Part shown: piece by piece, positions 10,199-17,952 of the stretch | Numbering within the stretch: position 1 is the stretch's first letter | Layout: the number at the start of each line of letters is the position of its first letter | NCBI RefSeq assembly: GCF_001921205.1 | Contig: NZ_MSIE01000016.1 | Span: 105,853-169,852, forward strand | Length of the DNA: 64,000 bases | Source: Actinophytocola xanthii | GTDB lineage: Bacteria; Actinomycetota; Actinomycetes; Mycobacteriales; Pseudonocardiaceae | Direction of reading: 5' to 3' | Translations under genes and position numbers: made by a program | Notes under the pieces: model-generated | Seen by the model: only the letters and a program-made list of their open reading frames with translations | Databases searched by the model: none | What the model was told of the DNA's origin: nothing

Positions 10199-10634
10199 CG
10201 AGCTCGAAATCGGCGAAAAACACTGGTCCGTAACCGGGAAAGTAGTCCAGGGCGTACCCGGTGAAGCGGGTCACGACGCCGCCGGAACAGGTCACTCCCT
10301 GATACTCGGTGTCGTACCCCGTCCAGGGGATGAATGACCCCTCAGGGTAGGAAATGCTCCAGAACAGCCGGTTCAGGGTGATCTGTGCGCCGGACGTGGG
10401 GTAGACCGTTCCGTCGACATCGGTCGTCACGCGAAGAGCTCCCGCGGAGTCCCGCGTGACGTCGATGTGCAACGGGATGGGGTCGCCCCAGTCGCGAATG
10501 TGGTCGCCGTCGAAGCTGCCCACCCACTGCTGCGCGGTAGCTCCGCACTCCGCCGCCGCGTTGGCGGACGCCGGCGCCACCAGGAGAAGGGACGCCGCGA
10601 CAGTGATCAGGGATATGATCAGTTTGTTTCGCAA
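10185..10634 (-). CDS. Small secreted protein of unknown function
   Basis: This encodes about 149 residues. The N-terminus RNKLIISLITVAASLLLVAP ending in ASA-N-A is a clear Sec signal peptide. The mature part is rich in aromatic residues and has two cysteines that could form one disulfide (AAECGATA and GVTCSGG). I prefer TTG at 10634 because AGGAG lies five bases before it; an ATG at 10649 in the same frame lacks a properly spaced site. No family recognised. It overlaps the end of the desulfhydrase gene by 14 bases on the opposite strand. Confidence 0.7.
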   Translation of the reverse strand: MRNKLIISLITVAASLLLVAPASANAAAECGATAQQWVGSFDGDHIRDWGDPIPLHIDVTRDSAGALRVTTDVDGTVYPTSGAQITLNRLFWSISYPEGSFIPWTGYDTEYQGVTCSGGVVTRFTGYALDYFPGYGPVFFADFELVRAS

Positions 10635-10656
10635 GGGTACTCCTATCATTCCAACC

Positions 10657-10676
10657 GAAATACCCTCGGATATTTC
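10657..10676. promoter_or_regulatory. Dyad upstream of the small secreted protein gene
   Basis: GAAATA and TATTTC face each other across an 8-base centre that itself contains CC/GG pairing. The site lies 23 bases upstream of the chosen TTG start of the secreted-protein gene, in the likely promoter or leader. It could be an operator or a leader hairpin. Confidence 0.35.
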
Positions 10677-10812
10677 ACGGGTTGACTCGAGGACAGTTGG
10701 AGATACGAGCAAGCTCGCCGGCTGAATATCTCGCAGGCCGGTTCTCCTTGCCGCGACGTTCTCGTACCGTGCCGGCGCCTCGGACCTCGCAGCGCGACGA
10801 GAAAAGCGGCGG

Positions 10813-11133
10813 TCAGCGGGCCGCGGCCAGGATCGAGTCCAGGAGGCCTGGGTAGAGGACGTCCAGGTCGTCGCGGCGCAGGGTCGAGATCCGGGCCGTG
10901 CCCTCCGGTCGCATGTGGATGACCCCCGCCTCGCGAAGGATGCGCAGATGGTGGGTCCGGGTCGACTTCGTGATCGGTAGCTCTATCGACCCACAGGGCG
11001 CGCCCTCGCACCCGCGCCGGGCCAGTTCACGCACCAACCGCAGGCGGATCGGGTCGGCCAGCGCATGGAGGACCGCCTCGATCCGGATGTCCGACCTCGT
11101 CGGGTGCGGGAGCGATTCGGTCATGTCGCCCAT
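10813..11133 (-). CDS. ArsR-family winged-helix repressor
   Basis: This encodes 106 residues. The typical ArsR core is visible: VLHALADPIRLRLVRELARR, then the recognition helix STRTHHLRILREAGVI, then the wing RPEGTARISTLRRDDL. A Cys pair (RRGCEGAPCGS) lies before the recognition helix, near but not identical to the classic metal-binding ELCVCDL motif, so a metal or drug ligand is possible. The start is ATG at 11133 with AGGAG seven bases upstream. It is divergent from an MFS exporter, and the shared region is packed with GTCGTA/TACGAC repeats. I infer that it represses itself and the exporter until the exported compound appears. Confidence 0.9.
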   Translation of the reverse strand: MGDMTESLPHPTRSDIRIEAVLHALADPIRLRLVRELARRGCEGAPCGSIELPITKSTRTHHLRILREAGVIHMRPEGTARISTLRRDDLDVLYPGLLDSILAAAR

Positions 11134-11134
11134 T

Positions 11135-11187
11135 GTACGACTCCTGTCGTAGTTCGACGATGGTCGTAGTACGATGTTCGTCGTACC
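11135..11187. promoter_or_regulatory. Operator array between arsR-type gene and MFS gene
   Basis: Within 53 bases there are repeated GTCGTA/TACGAC half-sites: GTACGAC (11135-11141), GTCGTA (11146-11151), TCGACGA (11154-11160), an 11-base palindrome TCGTA-G-TACGA (11164-11174) and TCGTCGTAC (11178-11186). The array spans the divergent promoters and the ribosome site of the repressor gene, as expected for an autoregulated ArsR system. Confidence 0.65.
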
Positions 11188-11209
11188 ACTGGTTTCGGCA
11201 GGGAGAGCC

Positions 11210-12397
11210 ATGTCGCCACGCACCTATCTGCTCACCTTCGGCGCCTTCGCCGTCGGTACCAGCGGATACATCGTCTCGGGGGTGCTGCCGGCGGTCAGCC
11301 GCGAGCTGGACGTCTCGATCTCCACCGCCGGCCAGCTCGGCACCGCCTTCGCCTTCACGTTTGCCGTCGCGTCCGCGCCGTTCGCGGCCTTCACCGGACG
11401 GTGGGAACGCCGCAGGCTCCTGGTCGTCGCCCTCGCGGTCAGCGCTGTCGGCAACGCGCTCGCCGCGATCGCAGCGAACTACGAGCTACTGATCGCGAGC
11501 CGCGTAGTAGCGGCACTCGGCGCGGCGAGCTACATGCCGGCCGCCACCGTGGTCGCGACCGTGCTGAACCCGCCGGAACGCCGGGGGCGCGCGGTGGCGA
11601 TGGTGTTCGCCGGGCTCACGTTCGCCCTGCTCGCTGGGGTTCCCGCCGGAAACCTCCTCAGTGGACCGCTTGGCTACCACGGCGTGTTCGCCCTGGTGGC
11701 TGTCGTGTCGCTGGTAGGCGCGATCGCCGTACGGGCCGGGGTGCCGACCGTCCAGGCGCCGCCGGCCGTCGGATTGCGGGAGCGCTTCGCGGTCGCCGCG
11801 GATCGGCGGGTACAGCTCCTGCTCGGGGTGACCGTGCTCGGCGTGCTGTCGGCGATGGCACCGTTCACCTACATCGCACCGTTCCTGTCCACGACGGCCG
11901 GCGCACACGGGGTGGCGGTCAGTTTACTGCTGCTGGGCTACGGGGTCGGCGCCACGGTCGGCAACTCGCTGGGCGGCCGCGCCACCGACCGGTTCGGCAG
12001 CACGCGCCCGCTGATGGCGTCGCTCGCCACGTCGGTGGTGCTGCTCGCAACGTTGCCGCTGCTGGCGGTCAGCGTGCCGGCGGCCGCGGTGGTGATGTTC
12101 GTGTGGGGGATGGTCACATGGGCGTTCAACCCGCCGATGCAGAACCTGCTGATCGGGCTGGATCCGGCCAGCAGTGGGCTGGTGCTCTCGTTGAACGCGT
12201 CCGCGATCTACCTCGGGGTCGGGCTGTCCAGTTTGGCCGGTGGGGCGGTGGTGAGCGTGGCCGGCGTCGGTGCACTGCCGCCGGTGGCATCGGTAGCGGC
12301 TGTCCTGGCGATCGGGTTGTTGCTGCTGGTGCTGCGCGTGCGGCGTTCGCCGGATGTCAGAGAGGGCCGGGAGGTTTCCGAGCTGGCTCGGGGGTAG
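11210..12397 (+). CDS. MFS drug exporter (DHA1 type)
   Basis: This encodes 395 residues with 12 predicted membrane helices. The motif A region is FTGRWERRRLLVVAL in the first cytoplasmic loop, and GRATDRFGSTRPLMA is the matching loop in the second half. The motif C-like segment GLTFALLAGVPAGNLLSGPLG is typical of drug/proton antiporters, so export of a small hydrophobic compound, possibly an antibiotic, is likely. ATG at 11210 follows GGGAGA. An in-frame start at 11174 lies in the operator array and is unlikely. It is controlled with the divergent ArsR gene. Confidence 0.88.
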   Translation: MSPRTYLLTFGAFAVGTSGYIVSGVLPAVSRELDVSISTAGQLGTAFAFTFAVASAPFAAFTGRWERRRLLVVALAVSAVGNALAAIAANYELLIASRVVAALGAASYMPAATVVATVLNPPERRGRAVAMVFAGLTFALLAGVPAGNLLSGPLGYHGVFALVAVVSLVGAIAVRAGVPTVQAPPAVGLRERFAVAADRRVQLLLGVTVLGVLSAMAPFTYIAPFLSTTAGAHGVAVSLLLLGYGVGATVGNSLGGRATDRFGSTRPLMASLATSVVLLATLPLLAVSVPAAAVVMFVWGMVTWAFNPPMQNLLIGLDPASSGLVLSLNASAIYLGVGLSSLAGGAVVSVAGVGALPPVASVAAVLAIGLLLLVLRVRRSPDVREGREVSELARG

Positions 12398-12416
12398 GCG
12401 CGCCGGAGGCGCAACG

Positions 12417-12462
12417 CGAGGGGTGCTGGCGCCGCTGGTGGGGTCGGTGCCAGCACCCCTCG
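12417..12462. terminator. Bidirectional terminator hairpin
   Basis: A perfect 14-base stem (CGAGGGGTGCTGGC, 12417-12430, with its complement at 12449-12462) encloses an 18-base loop. It lies between the convergent MFS gene (stop at 12397) and the small membrane protein gene (stop at 12472). There is no U-run, as is usual in actinobacteria. Confidence 0.8.
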
Positions 12463-12471
12463 TTCCACGGT

Positions 12472-12717
12472 TCAGGTGGGTGGCTGCGGCTTGTCACCGT
12501 CCTGTTTCCGCGCAGCGCGCCATCGGTAGACCCCCATCACCGCTGTTGAGCCCGCGAATGCCCCTCCCGCGACGGGCAACCACGGCACCACGTCAGCCAG
12601 CACGAACGACAGGACCAGCACGACGACGCTCACCGCGAACGCGGTCAGTGCGGCGCGGCGGTGGGCACGCCGACTGGCTCCTGGCACCAGCCAGGTTTCT
12701 TGTCGCTCTTCTTCCAT
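12472..12717 (-). CDS. Small two-helix membrane protein coupled to the RHS gene
   Basis: This encodes 81 residues: an acidic start (MEEERQETW), a basic stretch (SRRAHRRA), two hydrophobic helices (about residues 24-44 and 48-64) and a charged, proline-rich tail. Its ATG at 12717 shares one base with the TGA of the RHS gene (TGATG), so it is translated by re-initiation after the RHS protein. A two-helix membrane protein directly after an RHS protein with a membrane-type C-terminal tip is the arrangement expected of an immunity or anchoring partner. That role is inference; no known immunity family was recognised. Confidence 0.75.
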   Translation of the reverse strand: MEEERQETWLVPGASRRAHRRAALTAFAVSVVVLVLSFVLADVVPWLPVAGGAFAGSTAVMGVYRWRAARKQDGDKPQPPT

Positions 12718-15700
12718 CAACTGAAAAACCTACCTAGTGGGTTCAACATGCCGCCGAGCACGCCGTTGAGGCCGTCGTTGCTGACGTCCTCGTCCTCGCC
12801 ACCCGCCAGCCGTGAGCCGAGGGCGGCGCCCGTACCACCGAGCAAACCGCCCATGACGGCGCTGGCCCCCAGGCAGCCGAGACCAGCCGTCGCGGGGCAC
12901 GCCGCGGCGAGACCGACACCGATGGCCCCACCGATGAAGCCGCCGACCGTCCCTCCGATGGAGGGCAGTGACCATGCCCCGGTGGGGTCGCTGTTGTTGA
13001 TCGGGTCGGCCTGCGCATAGGCGTAGTCGTTGCGTTCCTGCCGAGTGGGATCAGGTGCGGTGAATCGCCCGATTGACGGGTTGTAGTAACGGTAGCCGAA
13101 GAGAACCAGCCCGTTGTTGAGGGTGTAGCCGCCGTGGTAACCGAACGGGGTCACCGGTGCCGGGCTGGTGGTGGAACGACCGTAGGGCGTGCGGGCGGGG
13201 GTGGCGGCCAGCGTGCCGGTGGTGGTGAGTGCGGCGAGGACGCTGCCCTGGTGGTCGATGATCAGGTTGTGTCGAGTGGTGCCCTTCTGCTGGGTGACCA
13301 GACGACCGTCGGGGTCACGGGCGACGCTGGTGCGGGTGCCGTTGACCTTGATGCTGGAAAGGCCCAGGGCGGTGTGGGTGAACACGTGCTCGGTGGTCGT
13401 TCCACTGGTGTTCTCCGTGATGCGCCGGACCTGGGTCTGGTCTGTTGTGTCGTAGTCGGCGCTCACCTGGGTGGTTTGGCCGAGCACGGCGGTGGTGAGT
13501 TGGTTGGTCGCCGTGTAGTTCCAGGTGGCGGTCCCAGTGGGGCTGGTGATGGTCTTGGTGTTGCCGGCGCCGTCGTAGGTGACGGTGCTGTTGGGGTAGG
13601 CGGTGAGTTGGTCTGCGGCGTTGATCGTGAACGGTGCGCCGTCGAACTGGGTCGTGTTGTCGTTGTTGTCGACCGTGTAGCTCGTCGACCCGGCCTGGGT
13701 CAGGTGTTGGAGAGAGTCGTAGGTGTAGGTGATGGTGTTTCCGTTGACGGTGCGGGATTGGATTTGGTCTCGGTCCGCGCCGTCCACGGAGTAGTTGTAG
13801 CTGGCCTTGAACAGCTCGGTGCCAGCGGTGTTTTTGGCCATGACCCCGGTCAGGCGACCGGAGTTGTCGTAGGTGTTGGTCTGGCTGCCCGCGCCCGGGA
13901 AGGTGGTCGTGGTGCGGCGGTCGGCGTTGTCGTATCCGAAGGTGGTGCTCTGCCCGAACGGGTCCGCCAATGACGTTAGCCGGTTCGCCGCGTCGTAGCC
14001 GTAGGTGGCGACGCCGGCGGGATCGACCAGGGTCTTGAGGTTGCCGACCTTGTCGTATGTGTACGACACGGTCTCGCTCGCGCCGGCGCTGGTGCGTACC
14101 GCGGTGGTGATCAGCCGTCCGCTCGGATAGGTGTCGTAGGAGAACGTCGTGGACACCATGCCGTGGTTGCGGGTGGCCATCCCGCCGACCGCGTCGTAGC
14201 TCATGGTCTGCAACACCGGGCCGTTGTGCTCACTGATCGCCACGATTCGATCCAGCCGGTCGTAGGCATAGTCGATCCGTTTGCCGTTGCCGTCGGTGAT
14301 GCTGCTGACCCGCGACAGCGAGTCGTAGGTCAGTCGGGTCTGCCCCAAGGGCGCGGGAGGAGTGATCAACGTGAGATTGCCGGCTGGGTCGTAGCCGTAG
14401 TCGGTCTCGCGCCCGTTGCCGTCGGTGACGGTGGTGAGCAGATTCTTGGGTCCGGAGTAGTCTCGAGTCTCGATGTCGGCGTTCAGCGGGGTCGAGCGGA
14501 TCTTGGTGACGTTGCCCCCGGCGTCGTACTCCCGGGTCAGCTGCCTCCCCGCCGGGTCGGTCGTCGAGGTCGGCAGGTTCGGGTGGTCCGGGCTGGTGTA
14601 GCCCACCGTCGCGGTCGCACCAGTCGGCAAACGCCGTGTCAGCAGGTTGCCGATCGTGTCGTAGGTGCCGGTCGTGGAGTTGTTCAGCCCGTCCGTGGTG
14701 GACTGGATGTCGCTGTTCGCTGTCCAGCTCTGCGACTGGGTGTGTCCGAGCGCGTCCTTGGCCTGGATCTGCCGGCGTTGGCTGTCGAACGTGTAGGTGG
14801 TCTTGTTGTTGTTCGGGTCGGTCTGAGTGGTCTGGGTGGCGCTGTCGTAGGTGAACGAGGTTGTGACCGCGCCGCCGGACTGCCGGGGCGTGGTCACGCC
14901 CGAGACCTTTCCGCCGTTGTAGGTCAGCGACCAGGTGCGGCCGAGCTGGTCGATCAACGACTCGACCCGGCCGTCGGCGTTGTAGCCGATCTGGATCGTC
15001 TCGCCCTCCCGGTCCTCGATCTCGACCAGGTTGTTGTTCGAGTCGTAGGTGTACTCGGCCGCGGTCTCTCCACTGGGATCGACGACGCGGGTGACCCGCG
15101 CACCGATCGCCTCGAACGTCGTGACCCTGCCCTGAGTGTCGGCGATCGAGGCCAGCGACCCGTCGGTGTTGTAGTAATAGACGATCGCGTTGCCGTTGCG
15201 GTCGGTGCGGTTGAGCAGCCAGCCGTTGGGGTTGTAGTTCCAGGTTTCGCCGGTGTCGATGAACCGAACCGTGTACGAACCACCGGCGTTCTTCACCAAC
15301 TTCGCCCGCAGGCCGTTGCTCGCCATGCTGTAGCCGCCGGTTCCGTTGGCCGTGAACCGCGCACACGACTTGCCGTCGGTCGGCATCAGCACCGTGTCCG
15401 TGAACGACAGGTCCAACGCCATCGACCGGCCGGCGTTGACGTGCCACCGCCGCTCCGAGTACACGACGCCATGGGACATCCGCAGGTTCAGATTCAACCC
15501 AGTCCCTCGTACCGACAGCGCCAGGTGGTCCACCCACAGGTTTCCGTTGCTCAGGTTCACCGCGAACTGCAGCCGGTCACTGATCCGGAACCGCTCCATG
15601 GGAAAGTCGGGCAGAACGCCCTCCCGGTCGGTCGCGCAGGACGTTCGCCTCGGCTGCCGAGCATCAGTTTCCCCTGCCCATGGCGAGACCGCAGGCGGCA

Positions 15701-15881
15701 GTCCACCCACCACCTCCCGGTTCGCCGCTTTTGGCGACCAGGCTGACGTGGGCATCTCCAGCCTCGGTTCACCCGCCGCGACTGGTACCAATCCTACCGG
15801 CACCACGACCGCGGCCACAGCTCCAGCGGCCAACACACTCACCGAGCGCAGCACGAAGCCACGCGACGACACACGTCGCAT
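12717..15881 (-). CDS. Secreted RHS/YD-repeat protein with glycine-rich C-terminal tip
   Basis: This encodes 1054 residues from ATG 15881, which follows GGAAGG. A signal peptide (about 1-36) is followed by an N-terminal beta region and then more than 15 YD repeats of the form Y-D-x2-G-x-L (for example YDSLSRVSSITDGNG, YDKVGNLKTLVDPAG). The RHS core-closing signature FGYRYYNPSIGRFTAPDPT leads to DPINNSDPTG. The remaining 86 residues form a variable tip rich in GG/GxxxG hydrophobic segments, with two Cys and an acidic patch (GGEDEDVS). RHS cages usually carry a toxin or adhesin domain after this point. The tip looks membrane-active rather than nuclease-like. The gene is translationally coupled to the 81-residue membrane protein. 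Confidence 0.88.
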   Translation of the reverse strand: MRRVSSRGFVLRSVSVLAAGAVAAVVVPVGLVPVAAGEPRLEMPTSAWSPKAANREVVGGLPPAVSPWAGETDARQPRRTSCATDREGVLPDFPMERFRISDRLQFAVNLSNGNLWVDHLALSVRGTGLNLNLRMSHGVVYSERRWHVNAGRSMALDLSFTDTVLMPTDGKSCARFTANGTGGYSMASNGLRAKLVKNAGGSYTVRFIDTGETWNYNPNGWLLNRTDRNGNAIVYYYNTDGSLASIADTQGRVTTFEAIGARVTRVVDPSGETAAEYTYDSNNNLVEIEDREGETIQIGYNADGRVESLIDQLGRTWSLTYNGGKVSGVTTPRQSGGAVTTSFTYDSATQTTQTDPNNNKTTYTFDSQRRQIQAKDALGHTQSQSWTANSDIQSTTDGLNNSTTGTYDTIGNLLTRRLPTGATATVGYTSPDHPNLPTSTTDPAGRQLTREYDAGGNVTKIRSTPLNADIETRDYSGPKNLLTTVTDGNGRETDYGYDPAGNLTLITPPAPLGQTRLTYDSLSRVSSITDGNGKRIDYAYDRLDRIVAISEHNGPVLQTMSYDAVGGMATRNHGMVSTTFSYDTYPSGRLITTAVRTSAGASETVSYTYDKVGNLKTLVDPAGVATYGYDAANRLTSLADPFGQSTTFGYDNADRRTTTTFPGAGSQTNTYDNSGRLTGVMAKNTAGTELFKASYNYSVDGADRDQIQSRTVNGNTITYTYDSLQHLTQAGSTSYTVDNNDNTTQFDGAPFTINAADQLTAYPNSTVTYDGAGNTKTITSPTGTATWNYTATNQLTTAVLGQTTQVSADYDTTDQTQVRRITENTSGTTTEHVFTHTALGLSSIKVNGTRTSVARDPDGRLVTQQKGTTRHNLIIDHQGSVLAALTTTGTLAATPARTPYGRSTTSPAPVTPFGYHGGYTLNNGLVLFGYRYYNPSIGRFTAPDPTRQERNDYAYAQADPINNSDPTGAWSLPSIGGTVGGFIGGAIGVGLAAACPATAGLGCLGASAVMGGLLGGTGAALGSRLAGGEDEDVSNDGLNGVLGGMLNPLGRFFS

Positions 15882-15949
15882 CAACGACCTTCCCCAGAAA
15901 GAATCCCCCCGACAGGACGACGCTCGCCCGATAGACACAATGCGACGAG

Positions 15950-16313
15950 GAGGTCACGCTGCGACACCGCCGAATGGCGGCACTCGACGCGGTGCTGATC
16001 ACATCAATCCCTTGAGATGGCGCGTCGAGTTGACCCAAAGGCGGCAGACCAGTTGGTGGACAAGGGCCAGGGACCGCGGCCGTCTGCCGAGATGCGGTCA
16101 CTGGGAGAAGGTCACGCTCAGGGCGATCATTTGGGGCCGCCGTCGGTGGCCTGACTGCTCTACATCCGTTCGTTAACGGCGGAATCGCTGATGCTCGAGC
16201 CAATGGACTGAGGCCCGACAACTCCCGACCGGACCGTCTTGCAGCCACCGTGCCCCGCACAGTCGTCCGCGCATGTCGCAGGTCCTCAGTAGACAAACGA
16301 TGCCCAGTAACAC
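15950..16313. other. Stretch with no recognisable gene
   Basis: This holds the region upstream of the RHS gene and then degraded sequence. Long frames exist on both strands but have no family features, no ribosome sites and arginine/proline-rich composition typical of antisense reading in GC-rich DNA. I see no RNA gene or clear repeat in it. Confidence 0.5.
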
Positions 16314-16324
16314 TGACTTATATA
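16314..16324 (+). promoter_or_regulatory. TGACTTATATA box upstream of a decayed SRPBCC gene
   Basis: These 11 bases are identical to 23094-23104, which lies just upstream of an intact SRPBCC gene. At 23097-23106 the motif is a perfect CTTATATAAG palindrome; here it is CTTATATACG. It probably marks the old promoter/operator of the fragment at 16340. Confidence 0.5.
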
Positions 16325-16339
16325 CGCTATTATCGATGA

Positions 16340-16560
16340 ACGTGGCTGGCCCCCGGCTCGACCTGCGCCACCGAGTTCGAGTTGATCCACGCCGCGGTCG
16401 CCGACCCGCACTACTTCCCGACCTACGGTCCGGCGCCGGTGGCGTCGGCTGGGACCAGGCTCTGCTCGCCCTGGCACGGCTCCTGACCGGCGACGGGGCC
16501 GAGAACCTGACCGAGTTCGACCCTCACCCGAGGGACGCGAGTTCAGTGGCGCAGCGCCGC
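16340..16560 (+). pseudogene. SRPBCC (AHSA1-like) gene, degraded C-terminal part
   Basis: Three successive frames give pieces of the C-terminal part of an SRPBCC protein of the same subgroup as the gene at 23129-23746: ATEFELIHAAVADPHYFPTY with GPAPV, then GVGWDQALLALARLLTGDG with AENLTEF, then SPEGREF. At least two frameshifts separate them and the N-terminal helix-grip part is missing. The homologous order in the intact gene is LELEHTV, VGPGWDGALLALGLYL, SPEGIEF. It is certainly not functional. Confidence 0.6.
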
Positions 16561-16599
16561 GGTCCGGGGGGACCCGGTCCGGGGGGGGGACCCACAGCA

Positions 16600-16795
16600 G
16601 GTCATCCTCACAATCGACGACCAGCCCGATCGCGATCCGGTCGAGGTGAACGACAAGGTACTCCCAGCGCTCCCCGTTCGGAGCCTCCACGTCCACCAGA
16701 CCCAGCTTCACCCACCGGTTGTCGTAGATCAGCCGCTCGCCGTACGTCTTCCAGGAACGTCGCAGCGTAGGCGGCAGCGGCGGATTCCGATTCTC
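16600..16795 (-). pseudogene. NUDIX hydrolase, N-terminal fragment
   Basis: On the minus strand a frame reads WKTYGERLIYDNRWVKLGLV, DVEAPNGERWEYLVVHLDRI and AIGLVVDCEDDLLWVP. That is the N-terminal beta-sheet of an ADP-ribose-pyrophosphatase-like NUDIX protein. It stops at a G-run (about 16565-16590) before the NUDIX box GX5EX7REUXEEXGU, which is absent. It points toward the SRPBCC fragment on the other strand, so two gene remnants meet at the G-run, probably at a deletion point. Confidence 0.6.
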
Positions 16796-16837
16796 AGCTG
16801 CTGGACAGCGCTCCGTCCGTTCCGCGGACCTTGCCCA

Positions 16838-17443
16838 TCAGGTGGTAACGCTGTGGTGGCTGTTCCCTTCTCGACGGACTATGCGGTAACGCAGATGTGT
16901 GGCGTCGCGGCCTTCGAGCCGACGGACGGGCTCCAGTTCGATGTGGTCGAGTCCGGTTGGTGCGAACAGCCGTCGTCCGTCACCCAGTAGTACGGGGACG
17001 AGGTGCAGTTCGAGCTCGTCGAGCTCGCCGGCTGCCAGCAAGGCCTGCGCCGCGCCCGCGCCGTGGACCAGCACGGCTCGCTCGCCCGCCGCGGCCCGGG
17101 CCTCGGCGGCGCACGTGTTGACGTCGGTGTAGAACTTCGCGCTGCCCGGCGGCTCGTCGGCCGGGTCGATGTGGTGGGTCAGCACGTGGATCGGCACGCC
17201 GTCATGGTGGTCGCCTTGCCATCGACCAGCCAGTTCGAACGTACGGCGTCCGGATATCACGGCGCCGGTCGACAGGATCTCGGCGTACACCTGTCCGTTG
17301 ACCCCCTCGGACATCCGGTCGTCGAGCCAGTTGAACAGTCGTCCTCCGTCGCGGCCGAGTTCCTGGCCCGGCCGGTCGTCCGGCCCGGCGATGTACCCGT
17401 CGACCGACATGGACATGTAGAGCCGCAGCGGCGTCCTCACCAT
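16838..17443 (-). CDS. Dihydrofolate reductase-like (RibD C-terminal domain) protein
   Basis: This encodes 201 residues. The N-terminus LRLYMSMSVDGYIAGPDD is the signature of the RibD-C/DHFR superfamily. GAVISGRRTFELAGRWQGDH and a C-terminal VHGAGAAQALLAAGELDELE with LVPVLLGDGRRLF complete the domain. These stand-alone proteins bind NADPH, but their substrates are mostly unknown; they are not the essential folate enzyme. ATG at 17443 follows GGAAGGGG. It starts two bases after the stop of the VOC gene, so the pair forms an operon read toward the gene remnants. Confidence 0.88.
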   Translation of the reverse strand: MVRTPLRLYMSMSVDGYIAGPDDRPGQELGRDGGRLFNWLDDRMSEGVNGQVYAEILSTGAVISGRRTFELAGRWQGDHHDGVPIHVLTHHIDPADEPPGSAKFYTDVNTCAAEARAAAGERAVLVHGAGAAQALLAAGELDELELHLVPVLLGDGRRLFAPTGLDHIELEPVRRLEGRDATHLRYRIVRREGNSHHSVTT

Positions 17444-17445
17444 CG

Positions 17446-17862
17446 TCAGTCCCCTTCCTCTGCCCAGTCGGCGGCGGTCATGCCGGCGGGGTGGCCGGCG
17501 GGCCACTGGACAAGTTCGATCCGGCGGCCGTCCGGGTCGGAGATGAACGTCGTCGTCAGGCCGTCGTCGCGTTCCTGCACTGGAGCGACCGGCTCGATCC
17601 CGTGGTCGGCCAGCACGTCGAGCGTGTCGGCCATCGACTCGACCTGCACGACGAAGTGACTCACGTCGGTGCCACGGTCGACGGGCTTGCCGTCGTGAAC
17701 CAGCTCGACGGTGACGAACCCATCGTCGGGGAGCTTGAGCATGGTCAGATGCCCGATAGGCGTCGCGGGCACGCTGCCGACGACCTCGTAGCCGACGGCC
17801 GTGTAGAACGCCAGCGACCGCTCCAGGTCGGTCACCCGCAGTCCGACGTGCAACGTTCTCAT
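17446..17862 (-). CDS. Glyoxalase/bleomycin-resistance (VOC) family protein
   Basis: This encodes 138 residues with two VOC beta-alpha-beta-beta-beta modules. Metal-site candidates are His5 (TLHVGLRV), the Glu in FVTVELVHDG, the His in SHFVVQVE and the Glu in RRIELVQWP, matching the usual H-E-H-E set. It may be a glyoxalase-I-like enzyme or a binding protein for a drug or aldehyde. ATG at 17862 has GGAGG seven bases upstream. It is the first gene of an operon with the DHFR-like gene and is divergent from the frameshifted LuxR gene. Confidence 0.85.
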   Translation of the reverse strand: MRTLHVGLRVTDLERSLAFYTAVGYEVVGSVPATPIGHLTMLKLPDDGFVTVELVHDGKPVDRGTDVSHFVVQVESMADTLDVLADHGIEPVAPVQERDDGLTTTFISDPDGRRIELVQWPAGHPAGMTAADWAEEGD

Positions 17863-17952
17863 CCCAGTACCTCCATCGCGTGCGTCGATCATGCTGCGGC
17901 CTGGGGTCTCGCGGCTATCCCCACATTTCTGGGGGTTCGGCTAGGTTGAGGC

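Noticed and set aside
12433..12446. TGGTGGGGTCGGTG resembling the tRNA 3' end TGGTGGGGCCGAAG as a possible attachment site
   Set aside because: Only the first nine bases match before differences accumulate, and the sequence is the loop of a terminator hairpin.
15769..16296. A 175-residue minus-strand frame upstream of the RHS gene
   Set aside because: It crosses the RHS start region, shows no domain and has antisense-like composition.
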